Source of the DNA: an uncultured Coriobacteriaceae bacterium
GTDB lineage: Bacteria; Actinomycetota; Coriobacteriia; Coriobacteriales; Eggerthellaceae
Length of the DNA stretch: 5,595 bases
Assembly: GCA_900552365.1 (NCBI GenBank)
Contig: URZP01000090.1
Location: forward strand, 1 to 5,595
Reading direction: 5' to 3'
Shown here: positions 1 through 5,385 of the stretch, in pieces
How positions within the stretch are numbered: the stretch's first letter is position 1
How the letters are laid out: the number at the start of each line of letters is the position of its first letter
Made by a program: the position numbers and the translations under genes
Notes under the pieces: model-generated
Told to the model about the DNA's origin: nothing
Seen by the model: the letters and a program-made list of their open reading frames with translations, nothing else
The model's database searches: none

Positions 1-333
1 GTGAAGGACCGTAAATCGTACGAACGCAAGGTTGTCTCGCAGATGATCGGCATTTATTGTCATGATAAGCATGGAACGCCGAAGGGTTCGTTGTGCCAGG
101 AGTGCTCCGAACTTAACGAGTTCGCTCATATGCGAATCGAGAAGTGCCGCTATGGAGCGCAGAAGACGTTCTGCTCCAATTGCCCCACTCACTGCTATCG
201 ACCCGACATGCGCGAACGCATTCGCGTGGTCATGCGTTATTCGGGGCCGCACATGTTGCTGCACCATCCTATTGCGGCCATCCATCACCTGTATTTAACT
301 AAGCGCGAAAAGCGAAGCGCGCGTCAGCAATAG
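1..333 (+). CDS. YgbA-family (nitrous oxide-stimulated promoter family) cysteine-rich protein
   Basis: Small soluble protein of about 110 residues that I recognise as the YgbA_NO family, similar in length to E. coli YgbA (about 117 aa). Seven cysteines are visible: Cys20, Cys32 and Cys35 (CQEC), Cys49, and Cys58, Cys61 and Cys65 (CSNCPTHCY). The C-terminal half has the family's conserved VMRYSGPHML and HHP segment (about residues 77-90). The clustered cysteines suggest a metal or iron-sulfur site, which is inference. In enterobacteria ygbA is an NsrR-regulated nitrosative-stress gene; its biochemistry is not settled. The GTG at base 1 is the first possible start in view, and its ribosome binding site and promoter would lie outside the window, so a start a few codons upstream cannot be excluded. 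There is no terminator-like hairpin with a T-run before the next gene, 52 bp downstream, so co-transcription with the degV-family gene is possible. Confidence 0.85.
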   Translation: MKDRKSYERKVVSQMIGIYCHDKHGTPKGSLCQECSELNEFAHMRIEKCRYGAQKTFCSNCPTHCYRPDMRERIRVVMRYSGPHMLLHHPIAAIHHLYLTKREKRSARQQ

Positions 334-385
334 GATGCGCTAGACTGAATCTATTGGTTTATGAAGCTGCGTAACGGAGGTCAAC

Positions 386-1384
386 GTGATACGCATCATC
401 ACCGATTCGGTGGCGTCCATTCCCAAGGCGCTTGCTGAGGAACTCAACATCAAGGTTGTGTCGCTGTATGTCAATCGCGATGGCGTTGAGTACCGCGATG
501 CCGATATGGATCATGACGAGTTCTATCGCGACATCTATGACATGGTCAACAACATCCCGATTTCAAGCCAGCCCTCTCAGTTTGAGATGGAAGAAGCTTT
601 CGAGGAGGCTGCCGAAGCCGGCGATTCCGCGCTGGGCGTTTTCCTTTCCTCGCGCATGTCGGGAACGTACGACGCCGCTGTCAGGGCCGCCCGCATCGTT
701 GCTTCCCGTTACCCCGATTTCGAGTATCGCCTGGTTGATGGTATGAGCAACAGCTTCGATGAAGCGTGGCCTATCATGGAAGCGGTAGCTGCGCGCGACG
801 TTGGAGAAGACCTGGACAGCTGCGAGAAGGCCGCTTTGCGTGCCATTCCGCGCACGCGTTTCCTGTTCGCCCCGGAAACGCTCACCTTCCTTCATAAGGG
901 TGGTCGTATCGGCGGCGCTGCTGCGCTGCTGGGCAACATGATTCAGCTTGCTCCTATTCTTACCGTGCGCGATGGCGAAGCTACCACGTTCGCCAAGGTC
1001 CGCTCTCGCAAGAAGGCGCTTGACAAGATGGCCGCGTCGTTCAAAGCCGATATCGATGCTTATGGTTTACGAGACGTCGTCGTTCACTACATTGGCGACA
1101 AGGAGCCTGCGGTCAAATGGGCGAAGGAAGTGATTTCCCCCATGGTTGGCCGCACCGTCGGCGTGGTTCCGGTAAGTCCTGTTATTGGCCTTCACGTTGG
1201 TCCTGCCGTTGGCATTGCCTACGAGTGCGAGAAGCCCATTCCGGGCAAGATAACCCATGGTGTTGACGAGTCCATTGCGCTGCGTCTTGCTGCTGCTTTG
1301 AGCGAGCGAATCGAATCGCGCCTTCCCGACTTGCCCGATTTGACCAAGCTCAAGTCACGCATCCTGCACGATCTTGAGCGATAA
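386..1384 (+). CDS. DegV family fatty acid-binding protein
   Basis: Cytosolic DegV-family protein. Members bind a fatty acid, and in Firmicutes related FakB proteins present it to the kinase FakA for phosphorylation. The sequence shows the family landmarks in order: N-terminal IITDSVA (residues 4-10), ISSQPS ligand-site motif (59-64), FLSSRMSGTYDAA (86-98), LHKGGRIGGAAALLGN (169-184) and HVGPAVGIAYE (270-280). The length is 332 aa against about 280 for typical members; the excess is a charged, helix-like tail after about residue 283. The GTG start at 386 is chosen because GGAGG at 376-380 sits five bases upstream. A FakA-like kinase is not in the window, so assignment as FakB is not justified. 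The ORF is intact and ends 29 bp before a strong terminator hairpin. It may be read with the YgbA-family gene upstream, since I see no convincing promoter in the 52-bp gap. Confidence 0.93.
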   Translation: MIRIITDSVASIPKALAEELNIKVVSLYVNRDGVEYRDADMDHDEFYRDIYDMVNNIPISSQPSQFEMEEAFEEAAEAGDSALGVFLSSRMSGTYDAAVRAARIVASRYPDFEYRLVDGMSNSFDEAWPIMEAVAARDVGEDLDSCEKAALRAIPRTRFLFAPETLTFLHKGGRIGGAAALLGNMIQLAPILTVRDGEATTFAKVRSRKKALDKMAASFKADIDAYGLRDVVVHYIGDKEPAVKWAKEVISPMVGRTVGVVPVSPVIGLHVGPAVGIAYECEKPIPGKITHGVDESIALRLAAALSERIESRLPDLPDLTKLKSRILHDLER

Positions 1385-1413
1385 AGATCAAGTATCAATG
1401 GCGTTTTTATTGC

Positions 1414-1445
1414 AAGCCGCGAGCCTATTCGACTCGCGGCTTTTT
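1414..1445 (+). terminator. Rho-independent terminator of the degV-family gene
   Basis: The arm GCCGCGAG (1416-1423) pairs perfectly with CTCGCGGC (1433-1440) around a nine-base loop. Two A bases before it pair with the first T bases after it, extending the stem to 10 bp. A run of five T (1441-1445) follows. It lies 29 bp past the degV-family stop codon and separates that gene from tcyP. Confidence 0.9.
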
Positions 1446-1497
1446 GTTGCTTGCGGCACCGTTCGCGTCGAAGATCGATTAAATCCCACCGAAACGG

Positions 1498-1526
1498 TAG
1501 ACAACGTACGCGGGAATGGTCATACT
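1498..1526 (+). promoter_or_regulatory. Candidate sigma-70-type promoter for tcyP
   Basis: TAGACA at 1498-1503 (5 of 6 to the TTGACA consensus) and CATACT at 1521-1526 (4 of 6 to TATAAT) are separated by 17 bp. Transcription would begin near 1533, giving a leader of about 110 nt that contains the whole structured element at 1547-1624. The match is found by eye and has no experimental support. Its placement after the degV-family terminator and before the leader structure is what favours it. Confidence 0.4.
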
Positions 1527-1546
1527 ACACCGAGTAAATCGCAAAG

Positions 1547-1624
1547 ATGAAGAACGCTGGTTCGCTCGATAGGCGAACTAAGGCGCATCCGCTTTGGCGT
1601 ATGCGCCTTTTTTGCGCTCTTCAT
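1547..1624 (+). promoter_or_regulatory. Structured tcyP leader RNA, candidate three-way junction regulator
   Basis: Three helices can form together. P1 pairs 1547-1557 (ATGAAGAACGC) with 1614-1624 (GCGCTCTTCAT), 10 of 11 positions, with one A-C mismatch at 1554/1617. P2 pairs 1558-1565 with 1573-1580 (8 bp including one G-T wobble, loop TCGATAG). P3 pairs 1581-1588 with 1601-1608 (8 bp, 12-base loop) and is followed by a T-run. P1 abuts P2 directly and P2 abuts P3, so this is a compact junction. The ribosome binding site AGGAGGT (1631-1637) lies six bases beyond P1. I see no T-box sequence (GGGTGG-ACCGCG type) and no SAM-I core. A role in controlling tcyP is inferred from position; the ligand or partner, if any, is unknown. 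Confidence 0.5.
1580..1613 (+). terminator. Terminator-like hairpin inside the tcyP leader (possible attenuator)
   Basis: AAGGCGCAT (1580-1588) pairs perfectly with ATGCGCCTT (1601-1609) around a 12-base loop, and the T-run spans 1608-1613. It has the form of an intrinsic terminator but lies only 28 bp upstream of the tcyP ATG and about 195 bp beyond the end of the degV-family gene, which already has its own terminator. This is the position expected of a conditional attenuator. A second-line terminator for upstream read-through is the plainer alternative. Confidence 0.6.
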
Positions 1625-1641
1625 GCAAGTAGGAGGTACTC

Positions 1642-3060
1642 ATGTCGGTAGATGTAGCGGTTCTCGGGCCGGTCATCGCAGTTCTCGCGGTTATGGCCGC
1701 GCTTCTAGCGGTGCTTAAGGTTTTGAAGAACAAGGGTAAGAGCTTTACGTTCCGCGTGTTCACGGCTCTTGGTTTGGGCGTCGTTTTCGGTGTCGTCATC
1801 CAGATGACGCTTGGTCGTGGCACCGAAGCCGCGAAGGTTGCACTCGATTGGATCTCGCTTGTCGGCAGCGGCTATATCTCGCTGTTGAAGATGCTCGTCA
1901 TGCCCCTGATCTTCGTTGCCATCGTCGGCGCCTTCACTCGCACGAACGCAACCGAGAACCTGGGCAAGATCGGCGGCAGCGTTCTGGCCGTGCTTCTGGG
2001 TACGGTTGCCATCGCCGCCGTGTTCGGTTGGGCAACCATCGCGTTCTCCGGTTTGGCAGGTGCCGACTTCACGCAGGGCACGGTCGATGCAACGAAACTC
2101 GACGCTCTTGAAACGCGTCAGGCCAAAGCAGCTGCTCAGACTATCCCCCAGACGCTTCTTTCGTTCATCCCCACCAACATCTTCGCCGACCTTGCAGGCG
2201 GCCGCTCCACGTCGACCATTGCCGTCGTTGTTTTCGCTGCCATTGTCGGTGTCGCGTATTTGAAGCTGCGCGACCGCGATGACAAGCAGGCTTCTTTCTT
2301 CAAGGACCTTATCGACAGCTTGTACGGCATCATCATGTGCATCGTCAATATGGTTGTCGGTCTTACCCCGTACGGTGTTCTTGCTCTTATCACCAACGTT
2401 TTGGCTACCAGCGACTTCGCAGCCATCCTCGACCTTGGCAAGTTCATCATTTTCTCGTATGTCGCCATCATCGCCATGTTTTTGGTTCACTTGCTTATCG
2501 TTGCAGGCAACCGTCTGAGCCCGCTGACCTACGTGAGAAAGGTCTTCCCGGTGCTCAGTTTCGCGTTCGTCTCGCGTACCAGCGCAGGCGCAATGCCCCT
2601 GAACATTGAGACCCAGTCCAAGGCTTTGGGCGTTGACGCCCCGACCGCCAACTTCGCCGCAAGTTTCGGTATGTCCATTGGTCAGAATGGCTGTGCGGGC
2701 ATTTATCCGGCCATGATGGCCACTCTCATTGCGCCGACCATCGGCATCGACGTCTTCGATCCCACGTGGGTCGTCGGCCTTGTCGCTGTCATCGTCATCA
2801 GCTCCTTCGGCGTTGCCGGCGTGGGCGGTGGCGCAACGTTCGCCAGCCTTATCGTGCTGGGCACTATGGGCCTTCCCATCGAGATCGTCGGCCTCATGGC
2901 TTCGGTTGAGCCTCTTATCGACATGGGCCGTACCGCTCTTAACGTCAGCGACTCCATGGTTGCAGGCATCACTTCGTCAAACTTCACCGGAGGTCTGGAT
3001 CGCCAGATGTATGCCGATCCTAACGCTCGTGTCAACGGCATCGAGGACTTGGATGCTTAA
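1642..3060 (+). CDS. tcyP: L-cystine:cation symporter, TcyP type (DAACS family)
   Basis: Inner-membrane secondary transporter of the dicarboxylate/amino acid:cation symporter fold, recognised as the TcyP (YhcL/YdjN) branch that imports L-cystine in B. subtilis and relatives. At 472 aa it is close to the family length of about 460. Conserved blocks are visible: FRVFTALGLGVVFG (37-50), GSGYISLLKMLVMPLIF (75-91), IPTNIFADLAGGRSTSTIAVV (176-196), LTPYGVLAL (241-249), the hairpin motif SRTSAGAMPLN (311-321), FGMSIGQNGCAGIYPAMMA (342-360), VAGVGGGATF (391-400) and SVEPLIDMGRTALNVS (421-436). The N-terminus has one hydrophobic helix (about 5-27) ahead of the core. The ATG is fixed by AGGAGGT at 1631-1637, four bases upstream. 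The gene appears monocistronic: it has its own candidate promoter and structured leader, with hairpins after the stop. Cystine is strongly favoured as substrate by branch similarity; related sulfur amino acids are possible. Confidence 0.93.
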   Translation: MSVDVAVLGPVIAVLAVMAALLAVLKVLKNKGKSFTFRVFTALGLGVVFGVVIQMTLGRGTEAAKVALDWISLVGSGYISLLKMLVMPLIFVAIVGAFTRTNATENLGKIGGSVLAVLLGTVAIAAVFGWATIAFSGLAGADFTQGTVDATKLDALETRQAKAAAQTIPQTLLSFIPTNIFADLAGGRSTSTIAVVVFAAIVGVAYLKLRDRDDKQASFFKDLIDSLYGIIMCIVNMVVGLTPYGVLALITNVLATSDFAAILDLGKFIIFSYVAIIAMFLVHLLIVAGNRLSPLTYVRKVFPVLSFAFVSRTSAGAMPLNIETQSKALGVDAPTANFAASFGMSIGQNGCAGIYPAMMATLIAPTIGIDVFDPTWVVGLVAVIVISSFGVAGVGGGATFASLIVLGTMGLPIEIVGLMASVEPLIDMGRTALNVSDSMVAGITSSNFTGGLDRQMYADPNARVNGIEDLDA

Positions 3061-3076
3061 CACGCACGCAGCCTAG

Positions 3077-3093
3077 GCGCAGGTTTCCTGCGC
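3077..3093 (+). other. Short perfect hairpin after tcyP
   Basis: GCGCAGG (3077-3083) pairs with CCTGCGC (3087-3093) across a TTT loop, 16 bp after the tcyP stop codon. It is followed by GGGTTTG rather than a real T-run. It could stabilise the 3' end of the message or act as a weak terminator together with the larger hairpin downstream. Confidence 0.5.
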
Positions 3094-3117
3094 GGGTTTG
3101 AAAATGCTGTTGCTTTT

Positions 3118-3160
3118 CGTGCGCGTTCCCGGCAAGGGGAGCGCGCACGTTGCTATTTCT
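3118..3160 (+). terminator. Long hairpin, probable tcyP terminator
   Basis: Positions 3118-3130 pair with 3137-3149 over 13 bp (one T-G wobble at 3126/3141) around the loop GGCAAG. The following bases, TTGCTATTTCT, are T-rich but not a continuous run, so termination efficiency is uncertain. It stands between tcyP and the MFS gene and is the best candidate for separating the two transcripts. Confidence 0.55.
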
Positions 3161-3167
3161 CGAGAAA
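3156..3167. promoter_or_regulatory. 12-bp perfect palindrome, possible operator
   Basis: TTTCTCGAGAAA is a perfect 12-bp palindrome, located 18 bp before the candidate -35 of the downstream MFS gene and just after the tcyP hairpin. Its symmetry fits a dimeric regulator's site. No regulator gene is adjacent, so the assignment is inference. Confidence 0.3.
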
Positions 3168-3184
3168 ATCTTTTTGTTTTGCTC

Positions 3185-3212
3185 TTGCAATCTTGAAGAA
3201 TTCCGTTATCTT
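3185..3212 (+). promoter_or_regulatory. Weak promoter candidate for the MFS gene
   Basis: TTGCAA (3185-3190, 4 of 6) and TATCTT (3207-3212, 4 of 6) are spaced by 16 bp in the most AT-rich part of the gap, which includes a T-rich stretch at 3171-3180. The start would fall near 3219, which leaves room for a ribosome binding site for the ATG at 3252 but hardly for the ATG at 3231. The match is weak. Confidence 0.25.
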
Positions 3213-3251
3213 GAGATCGTTTGTCTATCAATGAGAATGGATTGGGAAAGA

Positions 3252-4472
3252 ATGGCAAAGGAAAAAGCAAAAGCTTCCGACATGAAGCACTATTCGGGTT
3301 TGGCCGTTTTCTCGGCTGCCATTGGTCATGCGCTTGATGGCCTTGACCTGATGATTCTCGGCTTCGCGATGTCGGGCATCATGACGACGTTCGCAGTCGA
3401 TCAGACTACGGCTTCCACGCTGACCACCATCACGCTTGCAGGCGCGTTCCTGGGCGGCTTGGTCTTCGGTCATTTTGCGGACAAGTTCGGCCGTATCAAG
3501 GTGCTCACGTACTCGGTTATCTTCTTCGGTGTGTTCACCCTGGGCTGCGCGTTCGCGCCGACTTTCGAGATTCTGGCTCTTTGCCGCTTCCTTTCCGGCA
3601 TCGGCATTGGCGCTGAGTTCGGTATCGGCATGGCAATTGCAGCCGAGGCTTCCAGCCCTCAGAACCGCGCAAAGGCAACCTCCGGTGTTGGCTTGGGCTT
3701 CCAGGTTGGCGTTCTTGCCGCTTCGCTCATGAGCGCCCCGGTTCTTCTGAACTTCGGTTGGCAGGGCCTGTTCGTGGTTGGCTTCATTCCCGCGATCATC
3801 GCCATCATCATCCGTGCGTTCGTTCCCGAGCCCCCGATCTTCGAGGAGCACAAGGCTTCCGGCAAGCAGCATGGTAAGATCTCCGACTTGTTCAACTCGC
3901 CTGAGCGTATCAAGTTCTCCATTGTCATCATCGTTCTGTGCACCGTTCAGAACGCCGGTTACTTCGGCATCATGACGTGGCTTCCGAAGTACCTGAACTC
4001 CGAGCTGGGCCTGAGCCTAACCTCCACTGGTCTTTGGACCGCAGTCACCGTTGTCGGCATGATGATCGGCATCTCCGTGTTCGGTTGGCTTGCCGACCGC
4101 GCTGGCCGTCGTCCCGCATTCTGGACCTTCCAGATCGGCGCTGCAGCCATGGTCATCATCTACAGCCAGCTGAAGGATCCGACTGCGCTTCTGTTCGGCG
4201 GCTTCTTCATGGGCATGTTCGCTAATGGCATGATTGGCGGCTATGGCACCCTTATCGCCGAGCTCTATCCGACCGAGCTTCGCGCGACCGCTCAGACCGC
4301 TCTGTACAACACCGGCCGCTTCATCGGCGGCGGCGCTGGCCCGGTTGTCATCGCCGCAATCGCTACGGGCAGCGGCTTTGCGTTCGCCATTGGCTGCGTT
4401 GCCTGCATCTATGCCGTTGCGTTCATCGCCATGTTCTTTGTACCCGACAAGAAGGGCCAGGCTCTGGAGTAG
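3252..4472 (+). CDS. MFS transporter, aromatic acid:H+ symporter (AAHS)-like
   Basis: Inner-membrane major facilitator of 406 aa with twelve predicted membrane segments. Visible signatures are the TM1 acidic motif DGLDLMILGF (residues 29-38) typical of the AAHS group, MFS motif A GHFADKFGRIKV in the loop after TM2 (73-84), RFLSGIGIGAEFGIG in TM4 (112-126), PEPPIFEEH after TM6 (192-200), the second-half motif A copy GWLADRAGRRPAFW (278-291) and AELYPTELRATAQ (336-348). The fold predicts proton-coupled uptake of a small organic anion; the substrate cannot be read from the sequence. The reading frame is open back to 3150. The ATG at 3252 is preferred because GGA at 3239-3241 and GGGA at 3244-3247 precede it and the conserved region begins soon after; ATG at 3231 or 3237 are alternatives with poorer sites. 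The gene is transcribed alone and faces mtnN across a shared hairpin. Confidence 0.88.
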   Translation: MAKEKAKASDMKHYSGLAVFSAAIGHALDGLDLMILGFAMSGIMTTFAVDQTTASTLTTITLAGAFLGGLVFGHFADKFGRIKVLTYSVIFFGVFTLGCAFAPTFEILALCRFLSGIGIGAEFGIGMAIAAEASSPQNRAKATSGVGLGFQVGVLAASLMSAPVLLNFGWQGLFVVGFIPAIIAIIIRAFVPEPPIFEEHKASGKQHGKISDLFNSPERIKFSIVIIVLCTVQNAGYFGIMTWLPKYLNSELGLSLTSTGLWTAVTVVGMMIGISVFGWLADRAGRRPAFWTFQIGAAAMVIIYSQLKDPTALLFGGFFMGMFANGMIGGYGTLIAELYPTELRATAQTALYNTGRFIGGGAGPVVIAAIATGSGFAFAIGCVACIYAVAFIAMFFVPDKKGQALE

Positions 4473-4506
4473 GACGCTGCATTCATAGGTGCGCTTTCAA
4501 ATGAAA

Positions 4507-4538
4507 AAGAACCTCGCGATCGAGATCGCGAGGTTCTT
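4507..4538. terminator. Bidirectional intrinsic terminator between the MFS gene and mtnN
   Basis: Positions 4507-4521 and 4524-4538 are perfect reverse complements over 15 bp, so in RNA a stem of about 14 bp closes a CGAG tetraloop. On the minus strand the stem runs out into TTCTTTTTCAT, a good T-run, so it should stop the mtnN transcript efficiently. On the plus strand the tail is TTCTTATCGTTT, weaker but workable for the MFS transcript. It lies 34 bp after the MFS stop and 24 bp after the mtnN stop. Confidence 0.85.
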
Positions 4539-4540
4539 AT

Positions 4541-4567
4541 CGTTTACGGGGACATTATTCGTTTACG
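4541..4567. repeat. Short direct repeat CGTTTACG, two copies
   Basis: CGTTTACG occurs at 4541-4548 and 4560-4567, period 19, separated by GGGACATTATT. The second copy overlaps the mtnN stop codon. It may be chance or the remnant of a small repetitive extragenic element. Confidence 0.4.
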
Positions 4568-5276
4568 CTTCAAGCAGCTTGGCCGTCAGGCGGGCGCAAC
4601 GATGCGCCGATTCGTCTTCAAAGGCGCGGTAGTCAACCGTAGAGGTGCCATCGGCCTTGTCGGAAATGGCGCGCACGATGGCGCAGGGCACGCTGGAAAG
4701 GTAGCATGCTTGGGCGATGGCGGCGCCTTCCATCTCGCAGCAACGCGCATCGAAGGTGGTGGTGATGCGTTCTTTCTCGGCGGCATCGCGAACGAAGCGG
4801 TCGCCCGAGGCTACGCGGCCGGAATGAGTGGTCGCGCCGATTTCTTTCGCGGCTTTCGCAAGGGCGTCTTGAAGTGTTTTGCTGGCAGGGAGGAAAACGG
4901 GTTCGATACCAGGGGTTTGACCGGGCTTGTAGCCAAGGTTCTCGACGTCCATCAGATGATTGACGGCGTCGGTGGCAATCACGATGTCGCCGATTTCGAT
5001 GCTGTTGTCCAAAGATCCGGCAACGCCGGTGTTCACGATGGCGCCAACTTTGAATCGATCGATGAGAATCTCGGCGCAGATTGCGGCGTTTACCATTCCC
5101 ACGCCGCATTTCACGACGATGGCATGCGATCCTTCGATAGTGCCTTTCATGAATTCCATGCCGGCTGCAACTACCGTTTCGACTTCTCCCGATTCCAGCA
5201 TCATTTGCTTGAGCAGGGAAACTTCAATATCCATTGCTCCGATGATGCCGATCGGTGCGTTCTCGGTGAATTCCAT
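4563..5276 (-). CDS. mtnN: 5'-methylthioadenosine/S-adenosylhomocysteine nucleosidase
   Basis: Cytosolic enzyme (MTAN, Pfs) that hydrolyses the N-glycosidic bond of MTA and SAH, releasing adenine and methylthioribose or S-ribosylhomocysteine. It serves methionine salvage and the activated-methyl cycle. At 237 aa it is near the E. coli length (232). Visible are the N-terminal IGIIGAMDIEV with Glu18 matching the general acid region residue Glu12 of E. coli, KCGVGMVNAA (56-65), NTGVAGSLD (82-90) and IGDIVIATDAVNH (95-107). Further on are SGDRFV (157-162), CEMEGAAIA with Glu183 (E. coli Glu174) and RAISDKAD with catalytic Asp206 (E. coli Asp197), so the active site looks intact. The frame is open up to 5504, but homology begins at the ATG at 5276, which is preceded by AAAGG nine bases upstream. 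The extra upstream codons overlap the divergent MFS gene and are not coding. S-ribosylhomocysteine would need LuxS or another route, not seen here. Confidence 0.95.
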   Translation of the reverse strand: MEFTENAPIGIIGAMDIEVSLLKQMMLESGEVETVVAAGMEFMKGTIEGSHAIVVKCGVGMVNAAICAEILIDRFKVGAIVNTGVAGSLDNSIEIGDIVIATDAVNHLMDVENLGYKPGQTPGIEPVFLPASKTLQDALAKAAKEIGATTHSGRVASGDRFVRDAAEKERITTTFDARCCEMEGAAIAQACYLSSVPCAIVRAISDKADGTSTVDYRAFEDESAHRCARLTAKLLEA

Positions 5277-5385
5277 GTTGTGGGACCTTTCGATTCGGAT
5301 GTTCCAGCTTTCTAGCATGCTGAATGGTTTATGCTCGGTAGTGATACATGATACGACCTGCATCGACCGAACGGGACCTACATCC
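5277..5385. promoter_or_regulatory. Divergent promoter region between mtnN and the second MFS gene
   Basis: This 109-bp spacer must carry promoters for both directions, but I find no good -35/-10 pair on either strand. It holds the 8-bp palindrome AGCATGCT (5314-5321) with a further ATGCT at 5331-5335, a tandem GATACAT/GATACGA (5343-5356), and GGGACCT in the same orientation near each end (5282-5288 and 5373-5379). The first GGGACCT, read on the minus strand, forms part of the mtnN ribosome binding region. Confidence 0.4.

Noticed and set aside
302..324. GCGCG/CGCGC inverted repeat at the end of the YgbA-family gene as a terminator.
   Set aside because: It lies within codons, has a long loop and is not followed by a T-run.
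1547..1651. A 34-codon ORF starting at ATG 1547 that contains two cysteine codons and overlaps the tcyP start, a possible leader peptide for cysteine-responsive attenuation.
   Set aside because: It has no convincing ribosome binding site, its two Cys codons are isolated (one after the terminator stem, one near the stop) rather than clustered, and its first bases are accounted for by helix P1.
1705..2490. 261-codon open frame on the minus strand opposite tcyP.
   Set aside because: It is antisense to strongly conserved symporter codons, has a composition rich in Asp, Gly and Asn with no recognisable domain, and is a shadow of GC-rich coding bias.
3150..3251. Longer MFS protein starting at TTG 3150 with a hydrophobic N-terminus resembling a signal peptide.
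   Set aside because: It would begin at the edge of the tcyP terminator hairpin, has no ribosome binding site and precedes the candidate promoter; MFS proteins of this group do not carry signal peptides.
3228..3872. 214-codon minus-strand open frame opposite the MFS gene.
   Set aside because: It is a charged, low-complexity translation, antisense to conserved MFS motifs.
4602..5315. 237-codon plus-strand open frame opposite mtnN.
   Set aside because: It is the mirror of the well-supported nucleosidase gene, with no family resemblance and no ribosome binding site.
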